Of a DNA stretch of 5,750 nt, positions 1 to 5,504 are shown one piece after another. The notes beneath the pieces are model-generated. The model was given only the letters and a program-made list of their open reading frames with translations, had not been told where the DNA came from and did not search any database. Origin of the DNA: Gammaproteobacteria bacterium UBA6968 (GTDB taxonomy: Bacteria; Pseudomonadota; Gammaproteobacteria; Pseudomonadales; Azotimanducaceae); NCBI GenBank assembly GCA_002450255.1, contig DJYW01000158.1:33464-39213 (forward strand), read 5' to 3'. A program made the position numbers and the translations under genes. The stretch's first letter is position 1, and each line of letters begins with the position of its first letter.

Positions 1-968
1 CCGATATGCTGCTGGCCGCGTTGTCGCGCCAACGCAATTTGTTTCTGACGCTCGCGGAATTGCTGACGACGTTCCTCCGTTACCGCATCAAGACAGTGCG
101 GGCAACTCACGCCCTGCTCAAACTCGGGGGCCTTTAGATCCGCTTCCGACAGCGGATGTCGGCAGGCAAAGCATTGTTGGTATTGGCCCTGAGTCAACTC
201 AGGCGTCACAGAGACACGCTGATCAAAAACGAAACACTCGCCGTCCCACAAACTATCATCTGGCGCTACGTTTTCCAGATAACGCAAAATACCGCCGTCC
301 AGTTGATAGACCTCACCGAAACCTTGCTGCAACAAGTAAGAAGAAGCTTTTTCACAGCGGATTCCGCCGGTACAAAACATAGCGATGCGAGGCTGCGATT
401 CGACCTTAAGATTTTCTTCAACCCATTCGGGAAACTCGCGAAAACTATTCGTTTGCGGTGAAACGGCATTCCTGAACGTACCGATATCGATCTCGTACTG
501 GTTGCGCGTATCGATCACTACCACTTCCGGATCACTTAACAAGTCATTCCACTCCGCCACTCCGACGTGCGTTCCGGTTTTTGATAGGTCCAAATCGGGG
601 ACCCCAAAACTAACGATTTCCGGCTTTACGCGCACCTTGTAACGCAGAAATGCGGGGTTCTCCACATTAATTTCAGACCATTTGAACGGCAGCTCGCCGA
701 ACCATTGAGTAAGCGCCTGTTGCAGCTTCCCCAACCCTTCGGGTGTTCCGACTACCGTGCCATTAACGCCTTCGTTGGCCAGTAGTATCGTCCCTTTGAT
801 TTGCAGTGCCTCACCCAGCTGCTGTAAATCCTGTTGCACCGTAGCGGGGTCGCCAACTGGAACGAACTTATAAAACGCCAGCACGCGTCGCGAATCAGTC
901 CGCTGCAGAGTGTTCGACTCCGCAGCTAATCTGATCGTTACCGGAGAATCCGAATTTCCTGACTTCAT
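1..968 (-). CDS. trhO: tRNA uridine(34) hydroxylase TrhO (rhodanese-family, formerly YceA), 3' end cut by window edge
   Basis: TrhO enzymes carry out oxygen-dependent hydroxylation of the wobble uridine U34 to 5-hydroxyuridine, the precursor of cmo5U/mcmo5U, in the cytoplasm. I translated 322 codons with no stop, so only the C-terminal tail is missing. An N-terminal domain (about residues 28-115) carries the family stretch IKGTILLANEGVNGT (58-71). A rhodanese domain follows (about 136-230), with DTR at 153-155 and the active-site loop FCTGGIRCEKAS, catalytic Cys199. Two CxxC pairs (C266/C269 and C289/C292) form a probable zinc-knuckle-like tail, and the visible end (RQRGQQHIG) resembles family C-termini. 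The ATG at 968 has AAGGA at 972-976, only 3 bases away; a tight but plausible ribosome site. The gene lies downstream of bolA on the same strand but 183 bases away behind a probable terminator, so it is likely transcribed separately. Confidence 0.93.
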   Translation of the reverse strand, partial: MKSGNSDSPVTIRLAAESNTLQRTDSRRVLAFYKFVPVGDPATVQQDLQQLGEALQIKGTILLANEGVNGTVVGTPEGLGKLQQALTQWFGELPFKWSEINVENPAFLRYKVRVKPEIVSFGVPDLDLSKTGTHVGVAEWNDLLSDPEVVVIDTRNQYEIDIGTFRNAVSPQTNSFREFPEWVEENLKVESQPRIAMFCTGGIRCEKASSYLLQQGFGEVYQLDGGILRYLENVAPDDSLWDGECFVFDQRVSVTPELTQGQYQQCFACRHPLSEADLKAPEFEQGVSCPHCLDAVTEERRQQFRERQKQIALARQRGQQHI

Positions 969-1053
969 AAATCCTTAAACCTTTGAACCTTCTATCGGTC
1001 GAACTTTTTAGAGACCTTTAGAACTCGAAATGCCGACAAACCGAGGTGCAACC

Positions 1054-1069
1054 TGCGATGTCTATCGCA
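1054..1069. repeat. Small perfect inverted repeat in the bolA-trhO gap
   Basis: TGCGAT-GTCT-ATCGCA is a 6-base-pair stem with a 4-base loop, about 85 bases upstream of the trhO start. No T-run follows on either strand, so it is not an intrinsic terminator. It could be a leader hairpin or a weak operator of trhO. A stem this short can also arise by chance. Confidence 0.3.
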
Positions 1070-1080
1070 TAATGGCTCCC

Positions 1081-1122
1081 TTCATTTCGCTCTTATTTCG
1101 CTTTTATATCGCTTTAAATCGC
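1081..1122. repeat. Four tandem 10-11 bp direct repeats (consensus TTTATWTCGC)
   Basis: Four adjacent units are visible on the plus strand: TTCATTTCGC (1081-1090), TCTTATTTCGC (1091-1101), TTTTATATCGC (1102-1112) and TTTAAATCGC (1113-1122). The C of each TCGC core lies 11, 11 and 10 bases from the next, which is one turn of B-DNA. On the transcribed (minus) strand they read GCGAWWTAAR and are purine-rich. They sit between the probable bolA terminator and trhO. Helically phased repeats can be multiple sites for one DNA-binding protein or an intrinsically curved segment. No function can be assigned from sequence alone. Confidence 0.6.
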
Positions 1123-1138
1123 CGTTAGCTTCGGTCTG

Positions 1139-1169
1139 AAAAAAACGCCGATTACCTGTCGTGGGCGCT
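1139..1169 (-). terminator. Probable intrinsic terminator of bolA, overlapping its stop codon
   Basis: Reading the minus strand, AGCGCC (1169-1164) can pair with GGCGTT (1149-1144), giving four G-C pairs plus one G-U and one A-U across a 14-base loop. The T-run covers 1145-1139 (seven Ts, the first two of which also join the stem). The hairpin begins inside the last bolA codons and spans the stop at 1154-1152. The stem is short and the loop large, so efficiency may be modest, but the T-run is the clearest in the minus-strand region. Confidence 0.45.
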
Positions 1170-1496
1170 GCCGCCGCGACAATTCGGCGAATCCGGCACC
1201 GCGCCGAAACGCTTTTGCCATTCTTCTGGCGTATAAGCGTGTATCGCCAATGCGTGCAGGCCCGAAGCAAATTCTGCCGCAGCAAGATCGTTTAATCGTC
1301 GATGACGATTTACGCGAGACATGCCATCGAAAGCGCTGCTGACCACAACCAGTTTTAGATGAGTCTCGGAACCCGGCGGCACATTATGCATATGGCTCTC
1401 GTTAGTCGCAGCACAATACACAGGAACCAGTTCGTATATGACTGCCTGTTCGATACGTACGCCTCGAGCCGACGGGGTAGTTTGCTGTAAATTCAT
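1152..1496 (-). CDS. bolA: BolA family protein
   Basis: BolA proteins act in the cytoplasm, binding monothiol glutaredoxin through a shared [2Fe-2S] cluster; enterobacterial BolA also binds DNA and affects cell shape and stress responses. The 114-residue product has the class II KH-like BolA fold signatures in order: ESHMHNVPPGSETHLKLV (33-50), NRHRRLN (63-69), LHALAIHAYTPEEW (80-93, with the conserved His81 and His86) and the terminal SPNCRGG (103-109) typical of classical BolA rather than IbaG. Length is usual (E. coli about 105). I chose the ATG at 1496 because GGAAG lies 8 bases upstream (1505-1509). Longer readings from ATG 1523 or TTG 1544 add a non-conserved tail. No convincing promoter was found upstream. 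Confidence 0.93.
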   Translation of the reverse strand: MNLQQTTPSARGVRIEQAVIYELVPVYCAATNESHMHNVPPGSETHLKLVVVSSAFDGMSRVNRHRRLNDLAAAEFASGLHALAIHAYTPEEWQKRFGAVPDSPNCRGGSAHDR

Positions 1497-1811
1497 TATT
1501 CTGACTTCCGTTTTTGTACGCATTGCCTTAGCGAAACGCGACAAGCCATGCGTGGGAAAAGTTTTGGGTCGGTGTATCGTTTACAGCTTGCGCGCATCAG
1601 CTTACGAAATCGAACCACCTTCGCCCAATGCCATCCGCCGACTCGCCTACGCCTCTCGACACCCTCCTCTCGCAGTACCGCTAGCCGCAGTTCTTTCGCC
1701 GCAACTCGTTCACTACCATTTCGCTATCGCTTCGTTAAGTTTCGTTCCGCCTTTTGATTTTGACTGCTGAGATAGCCCGTGATTACAACACTCTTAACTG
1801 GCGCCAGTTGC
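1497..1811. other. 315-base gene-free stretch between the PP2C gene and bolA
   Basis: I see no supportable gene here. The region should hold the bolA promoter, but no -35/-10 pair is good enough to mark. From about 1590 to 1750 the plus strand is pyrimidine-rich and studded with TCGC/TCGT, the same core as the phased repeats on the other side of bolA. The best matches cluster at 1721-1746, with C positions 1722, 1733 and 1743 spaced 11 and 10 bases. Minus-strand readings through the stretch are highly arginine-rich and have no plausible start with a ribosome site, so I treat them as non-coding. Confidence 0.55.
1796..1809. repeat. Perfect 14-bp palindrome just after the PP2C stop
   Basis: AACTGGCGCCAGTT is its own reverse complement and lies two bases beyond the phosphatase stop codon in the direction of transcription. 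As RNA it would form at best a 5-pair stem with a GCGC loop, and no T-run follows, so it is a poor intrinsic terminator. It could protect the 3' end or be a protein-binding site. Confidence 0.4.
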
Positions 1812-2510
1812 TTACGTATCGATCAGTACCAAGCTAATGTTATCGCGACCGCCTTCGTCAATCGCTGCTTGCATTAGCTGACTAGCGGCGACCGACAAGT
1901 CTGGCTGCGCTATCAGATCGGTTATTGTCACGTTGCCGACGGCTTCTGACAATCCATCGCTACACAGCAAAAATCGGCCAGCGGGCAAAACGCCGGAACA
2001 AATCCCCGGCTCAATACCAGACAGGAGACCAACCGCCTGAGTCAGAATATGGCCATATTCTTTATCGATATCGATACCAGCAGGGGCAGAACCTTCATGG
2101 CGCATCCGCTGCGCAAGCGTGTGGTCTTCGGTAAGTTGGTCCAGGATGCCGTTATGCCAGCGGTACAGCCTGGAGTCGCCTACATGCGCTGCAGCCCAAC
2201 CGCTCGGTGTTGCCGCCCAAACCACTAAAGTCGTCCCCATCTGTTTGCCCATCTCTAACTCGCGAGCCGTATCGATAACGGTCTGGTGGGCGTGCTCACA
2301 CGCCGCCAGCAACAGCTCGGGCGTGATGGTGGTAGCCTCATCCAGCGCCGCCGCAACAGTTTCTCCGGCGGTTCGGCTAGCCACGTCGCCAGCGAACAAA
2401 CCGCCCATGCCATCCGCCAGCACCGCAAACTGTTTTTTCGCATCGCAGCCGATCCAGTCCTCATTGCGCACACGAATCAAGCCTGGATGAGTTCTGGTAA
2501 CCATTTGCAT
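1812..2510 (-). CDS. PP2C-family serine/threonine protein phosphatase
   Basis: Predicted cytoplasmic Mg/Mn-dependent phosphatase that removes phosphate from Ser/Thr of target proteins. The 232-residue product is essentially one catalytic domain with the PP2C motifs in order: RVRNEDW (13-19), LADGMGG with metal-binding Asp33, GTT (92-94), HVGDSRLYR (109-117), LTEDHTLAQRM (126-136), LTQAVG (156-161), LLCSDGLSE with Asp185 and RDNISLVLI with Asp223. All expected metal-binding acidic residues are present, so it should be active. There is no membrane helix or extra sensor domain. The ATG at 2510 follows GGGGA by six bases; the frame stays open upstream to about 2609, but that extension matches nothing in the family. 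No partner kinase, FHA protein or type VI secretion gene is in view, so the substrate is unknown. Relatives include Stp/PrpC and PppA; I do not assign a symbol. Confidence 0.9.
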   Translation of the reverse strand: MQMVTRTHPGLIRVRNEDWIGCDAKKQFAVLADGMGGLFAGDVASRTAGETVAAALDEATTITPELLLAACEHAHQTVIDTARELEMGKQMGTTLVVWAATPSGWAAAHVGDSRLYRWHNGILDQLTEDHTLAQRMRHEGSAPAGIDIDKEYGHILTQAVGLLSGIEPGICSGVLPAGRFLLCSDGLSEAVGNVTITDLIAQPDLSVAASQLMQAAIDEGGRDNISLVLIDT

Positions 2511-2626
2511 AGACTTTCCCCACGAGACACGGCTCGACCATTGCGAGACAATTCTGACCAAGCCAAGCGACGCCGTGAGAGTAAACCGACTACCGCCCTT
2601 CCCACCCAACCTGCTGCCAGATAACA

Positions 2627-2644
2627 GCCGCGTGATTACGCGGC
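2627..2644. repeat. Inverted repeat in the divergent PP2C-yaaA promoter region
   Basis: GCCGCGT-GATT-ACGCGGC has perfect 7-base arms around a 4-base centre. It lies about 37 bases upstream of the yaaA -35 box and 117 bases upstream of the phosphatase start. No T-run follows on either strand, which argues against a terminator. The position suits an operator serving one or both divergent genes. The binding protein is unknown. Confidence 0.45.
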
Positions 2645-2681
2645 AAATCTTAGGCTAAACTCTTTATCACACTACGCGTGG

Positions 2682-2709
2682 CTTACAAATCCGGATAACC
2701 GTTTATAAT
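2682..2709 (+). promoter_or_regulatory. Sigma70-type promoter for the yaaA operon
   Basis: A perfect TATAAT (2704-2709) is preceded after 16 bases by CTTACA (2682-2687), which matches four of six positions of TTGACA. Transcription would start near 2716, giving yaaA a leader of roughly 94 bases. No OxyR-type ATAG-N7-CTAT site is apparent beside it, although yaaA is OxyR-controlled in E. coli. Confidence 0.6.
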
Positions 2710-2739
2710 GCCCGCTGGCAACACCACCGAAATAGGCCT

Positions 2740-2797
2740 ATGTCGACTATCCCGAGCGCTGCAACCCAAGGATAGCAACATGGCATGCCGAAGATAA
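2740..2797 (+). other. Two tiny upstream ORFs in the yaaA leader
   Basis: An 11-codon ORF (2740-2775, MSTIPSAATQG, weak ribosome site) is followed four bases later by a 5-codon ORF (2780-2797, MACRR). The second has a near-ideal AAGGA at 2768-2772, seven bases before its ATG. It ends 12 bases before the yaaA start, and its last two sense codons are CGA-AGA, a pair of arginine codons rare in many enterobacteria. These could couple leader translation to yaaA expression. They are short enough to be chance, so this is only a candidate. Confidence 0.3.
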
Positions 2798-2809
2798 TCA
2801 AGGAAAGCT

Positions 2810-3607
2810 ATGCTGGCCGTTATATCACCCGCCAAAACACTGGACTTCGATACGCCGTTAGCGACGGCGAAGTTCTCGCTGCCAGAGTTCACCAAAGAGT
2901 CTGGCGAGCTGGTTAAAAACCTCAAAAAAATACCGCCAAGCGGTATCGCCGAGTTGATGAGCATCAGCGACAAGCTGGCGGAACTGAATCACCGCCGTTT
3001 CAGCGAATGGCGGGCAGACTTCGACAATGAGGCCGCCCGAGCTGCGATCCTCGCATTCAAAGGCGACGTATATCTGGGTTTAGATGCAGCCGCTTTTGGC
3101 GAACGGGACTTCAGCTGGATGCAGAAACATCTTCGCATCCTTTCCGGACTGCACGGCTTATTGCGCCCGCTGGATCGTATTCGCCCTTATCGCTTGGAGA
3201 TGGGGACCCGATTGAACACGCCTAAAGGTAAAGATTTGTATGCCTTCTGGGGCGACAAAATCACCACGGCACTGAATGCGGCCCTGCAGGAACAGAAATC
3301 TCCGATCCTCGTCAATTTGGCCTCTAACGAATACTTTAAAGCGATACATACGGATAAAGTGGCCGGCCGCATTCTCGACGTGCAGTTTAAAGAGTGGCGC
3401 AAAGGCCAGTATCGAATCGTCTCGTTTTCGGCCAAACGCGCGCGCGGCCTAATGGCGCGTTACATGATAGAAAAACGCATCACAACTCTGGACGCTCTCG
3501 CCAAGTTCGATTTAGACGGTTATACCTTGAATTCAGCAATGAGCAGTGACGACACCTGGCTGTTTACGCGAGAAACACCGGCCCAAACTGCACCTGCCCG
3601 CAAATAG
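2810..3607 (+). CDS. yaaA: Peroxide stress protein YaaA (DUF328/UPF0246)
   Basis: In E. coli YaaA is induced by hydrogen peroxide and keeps intracellular unincorporated iron low, limiting Fenton damage; structural work on the family describes a DNA-binding fold. The 265-residue product aligns by eye along its full length with E. coli YaaA (258 residues): MLAVISPAKTLDF at the N-terminus, SISDKLAELN (51-60), AILAFKGDVYLGL (79-91), LSGLHGLLRPLD (111-122), PYRLEMG (126-132), FWGDKI (146-151), NLASNEYFKA (169-178) and VSFSAKRARGLMARYMI (204-220). The ATG at 2810 has AAGGA (2800-2804) five bases upstream. It is the first gene of a probable operon with the DUF1244 and signal peptidase genes. A short polar tail after Phe252 is not conserved. 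Confidence 0.95.
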   Translation: MLAVISPAKTLDFDTPLATAKFSLPEFTKESGELVKNLKKIPPSGIAELMSISDKLAELNHRRFSEWRADFDNEAARAAILAFKGDVYLGLDAAAFGERDFSWMQKHLRILSGLHGLLRPLDRIRPYRLEMGTRLNTPKGKDLYAFWGDKITTALNAALQEQKSPILVNLASNEYFKAIHTDKVAGRILDVQFKEWRKGQYRIVSFSAKRARGLMARYMIEKRITTLDALAKFDLDGYTLNSAMSSDDTWLFTRETPAQTAPARK

Positions 3608-3628
3608 ACGCGACCATCTGGAAAAACC

Positions 3629-3958
3629 ATGCCTGAAAATACCAATCCTAAAGAAGCCCTGACTGAAGAGACTGAAACGCAAATACGACTCGAAGCTGCG
3701 ACCTTTCGACGTTTGCTCGCACATCTTGATGAGCGTAAAGACGTGCAAAACATTGACTTAATGATTCTGGCTGGATTTTGCCGAAACTGTTTATCCAAGT
3801 GGTACAAAGCCGCTGCCGACGAAGCCGGCGAGACATTGGACTACGAAGCCGCTCGTGAGCGGGTTTACGGCATGCCGTATGCCGAGTGGAAAGACAAACA
3901 TCAGGTTGCCGCAACCCCGGCACAACTTGCTGCGCTCGAAGCGCAAAACCCCTCCTAG
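3629..3958 (+). CDS. DUF1244 family protein
   Basis: This is a small soluble protein of unknown function. The 109-residue product carries the hallmark DUF1244 block from about 28 to 93: RLLAHLDERKDVQNIDLM, then LAGFCRNCLSKWYKAAADE with a CxxC pair (C51, C54), then YGMPYAEWKDKHQ (80-92). The first 20 or so residues are polar and variable, and there is no signal peptide or membrane helix. The ATG at 3629 has a weak GGA six bases upstream and begins 21 bases after the yaaA stop, so the two are probably co-transcribed. The CxxC could bind metal or be redox-active, which would fit the iron/peroxide role of YaaA; that is inference only. Confidence 0.9.
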   Translation: MPENTNPKEALTEETETQIRLEAATFRRLLAHLDERKDVQNIDLMILAGFCRNCLSKWYKAAADEAGETLDYEAARERVYGMPYAEWKDKHQVAATPAQLAALEAQNPS

Positions 3959-3994
3959 ATCGCTGCCAAGCATTAGCTAGCGCTTCGCGTAGGG

Positions 3995-4705
3995 ATGAAC
4001 TCGAACAACCTAATAACCCAGACCCAAGCCGAAATTAAACCGACGCGGGTTTGGCGGCTTGTCGTAGCTGCTTGCTTGATTGTTTTAATCTATCGCGAGA
4101 GCATTTTAGATTGGAGCAAAGTCGGAGGCGATTCGATGCAACCGACCCTCTTGTCAGGCGATAGGGTCAGCGTGAATAAACTCGCTTTCGGGTTGCGCCT
4201 ACCCTTTTTTGATCATGCGCTTTGGTCGTGGGCTCTACCCAGCCGCGGCGATGTCATTACGTTCATGTCACCAGACGGCCAGCGGATGCTGGTAAAGCGG
4301 GTCATCGCGGTCCCTGGTGATGAGGTGCGACTTAAGCACCACCGCTTAAGCATTAACGGCGAACCGGCGCACTATCTTCACCTCGATGGCAGCGACATTG
4401 CTAACGATTTTACTCTACCTCCGGGCCAATACCTGGAGCGTTCAATGGATACTATTCGATCCATTCAAATTTCTACGGTCGCGCCACTGCCGCTTAACAG
4501 CCATATTGAGTTAACAATGGTGCCAGCAGGCAAGCTGCTGGTTCTCGGCGATCACCGCAATCAAAGTTGGGACTTTCGCAAATTGGGTTGGATCGATCAG
4601 GCTAGCGTTATTGGCCGAGCGGAGCGCGTGCTCTGGTCGCTCAACGCCGACAGTGGCCTGCGTAACGCGCGTTGGTGGCTGCCACTACGTCCGGCCGACT
4701 CGTAA
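3995..4705 (+). CDS. lepB: Signal peptidase I (compact, single N-terminal membrane helix)
   Basis: Signal peptidase I cleaves N-terminal signal peptides from exported proteins at the periplasmic face of the inner membrane, using a Ser-Lys dyad. The 236-residue product has one short hydrophobic helix (about 20-33), then GGDSMQPTLLSGD with nucleophile Ser47, MLVKRVIAVPGDEV with general base Lys101, and box E GDHRNQSWDFRKLG (185-198). Ser191, Asp193 and Arg195 of box E are kept, while the usual GDNR and DSR read GDHR and DFR. E. coli LepB is longer (324) with two membrane helices, so this is the compact form. The ATG at 3995 is the only start after an in-frame TAG at 3974-3976, but AGGG abuts it with no spacer. 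It lies 36 bases after the DUF1244 stop, with no terminator seen between. Confidence 0.9.
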   Translation: MNSNNLITQTQAEIKPTRVWRLVVAACLIVLIYRESILDWSKVGGDSMQPTLLSGDRVSVNKLAFGLRLPFFDHALWSWALPSRGDVITFMSPDGQRMLVKRVIAVPGDEVRLKHHRLSINGEPAHYLHLDGSDIANDFTLPPGQYLERSMDTIRSIQISTVAPLPLNSHIELTMVPAGKLLVLGDHRNQSWDFRKLGWIDQASVIGRAERVLWSLNADSGLRNARWWLPLRPADS

Positions 4706-4851
4706 GTCCTGATACTACCGGCATAGGCCAAACGGCTGCATCGCTGAGCACCAGTAAGGGGTTGCACGGCGACGATTCAAATTGGCACGTTTGCGCTGCT
4801 GCCAAACCCCGCTCGGCTTGAGCAGATGACCAGGCGGTGCTGCTGAAATCA

Positions 4852-5187
4852 CTAGCGCCGGTTGCGCAACCGTCGGAGGAGAATCAACAAGCCTGCGGTG
4901 GCACCGGCTAGACCGATCAGCACCAGCACAAAAACCAGACTGTTGCCGAGAAAAGCCAGCGTTTCCGCCGGCTCAACCCCGTATTGTCGGCCGAGCCAAA
5001 TCACCGCCACCGCAACCACCACAGCTCCCAGAACTATGGTTCGTGTCAGACCTCGCGCAAGATCAGGCTTGCTGGCGCCGCGCCGGCTGGCGCGTCGCAG
5101 ACGAGCGTCGCTAGCATGCTGCGGGTGCGCGAGAGAGTCGGTCTCGTGGTCAGAAGGATTCACTATTTGCGGCTCTTTCAGCGGCAC
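4852..5187 (-). CDS. Small inner-membrane protein with two predicted helices, function unknown
   Basis: I do not recognise this family. The reading from GTG 5187 gives 111 residues: a polar N-terminus, a strongly basic stretch (about 29-49), a first helix (about 50-66, IVLGAVVVAVAVIWLG), a short loop QYGVEPAE, a second helix (about 79-104) and a basic tail RRLRNRR. Charge distribution suggests both ends are cytoplasmic. The start is uncertain: GTG 5187 lies one base after the stop of the upstream small gene and has no spaced ribosome site, so it would depend on translational coupling. GTG 5163 has GAG nine bases upstream and would give 103 residues. It converges on lepB with a 146-base gap in which I see no clear terminator. 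Confidence 0.7.
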   Translation of the reverse strand: MPLKEPQIVNPSDHETDSLAHPQHASDARLRRASRRGASKPDLARGLTRTIVLGAVVVAVAVIWLGRQYGVEPAETLAFLGNSLVFVLVLIGLAGATAGLLILLRRLRNRR

Positions 5188-5188
5188 C

Positions 5189-5359
5189 CTAGAACGGGGC
5201 CGAATACATCACGACAAAAATAAAAGTGGCCCAGAACGCGAGCATTAGACCGACGGTGCCTAAAAATGACTTCACGTCGAACCCAAACAAAGTTCCGCTT
5301 TCGGTGACGTTCACTTCGTCAGTGCCAGTGCTGTCGCCGCTATTTTCATTGTCTTGCAT
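5189..5359 (-). CDS. 56-residue single-helix membrane protein, function unknown
   Basis: The product has an acidic N-terminal half (MQDNENSGDSTGTDEVNVTE) and one strong membrane helix (about 32-52, FLGTVGLMLAFWATFIFVVMY), ending at SAPF. The ATG at 5359 has a good ribosome site, AGGGG at 5367-5371, seven bases upstream. The stop (5191-5189) lies one base before the GTG of the next membrane protein gene, which indicates a two-gene operon. The helix with its central FW vaguely recalls the small accessory subunits of ba3-type cytochrome oxidases, but no oxidase gene is present and I do not claim it. Its coding nature rests on the ribosome site, amphipathic layout and tight spacing. Confidence 0.75.
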   Translation of the reverse strand: MQDNENSGDSTGTDEVNVTESGTLFGFDVKSFLGTVGLMLAFWATFIFVVMYSAPF

Positions 5360-5449
5360 AGTGATGCCCCTGTGCGATTAGCCTGCACTGTACAAAGCCC
5401 GCTCGAAAGCGTCCAGATCTGATCCGCATTTGCCTGACTTTGCCAACTG

Positions 5450-5479
5450 TTTACCCACTTCTTTTGCAACGCGCATAAA
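5450..5479 (+). promoter_or_regulatory. Possible promoter for the rightmost gene
   Basis: TTTACC (5450-5455) and CATAAA (5474-5479) each match four of six consensus positions with an 18-base spacer. The AT-rich block after it contains the perfect palindrome TAAATATTTA (5476-5485). An alternative pair, TTGCAA with TACACT, has a 19-base spacer and would start transcription almost at the ATG. Neither is strong. Confidence 0.3.
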
Positions 5480-5504
5480 TATTTAAGCTACACTCCGCCG
5501 CCAC

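Noticed and set aside
1497..1720. Minus-strand open frame upstream of bolA that ends at the bolA start (including ATG and GTG internal starts)
   Set aside because: Its peptide is almost uniformly Arg/Lys-rich, it has no ribosome site, and its composition follows the purine-rich strand bias rather than protein-like sequence.
1438..1770. Plus-strand frames of 69-110 residues across bolA and its upstream region
   Set aside because: They lie antisense to bolA or in pyrimidine-rich non-coding DNA and show no family motif or ribosome site.
2511..2609. N-terminal extension of the PP2C phosphatase
   Set aside because: The frame is open, but the added residues match no PP2C feature, and the ATG at 2510 has a well-spaced GGGGA.
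2732..2750. ATAGGCCTAT and nearby CTAT as an OxyR site for yaaA
   Set aside because: The half-sites do not have the ATAG-N7-CTAT spacing and lie downstream of the predicted transcription start.
3187..3435. Minus-strand frames within yaaA and the DUF1244 gene
   Set aside because: They are shadows of well-supported plus-strand genes and have no motif of their own.
4706..4851. GGGGTT (near 4758) and AACCCC (near 4804) as a shared terminator for the convergent genes
   Set aside because: The arms are only six bases, about 40 bases apart, with no T-run on either strand.
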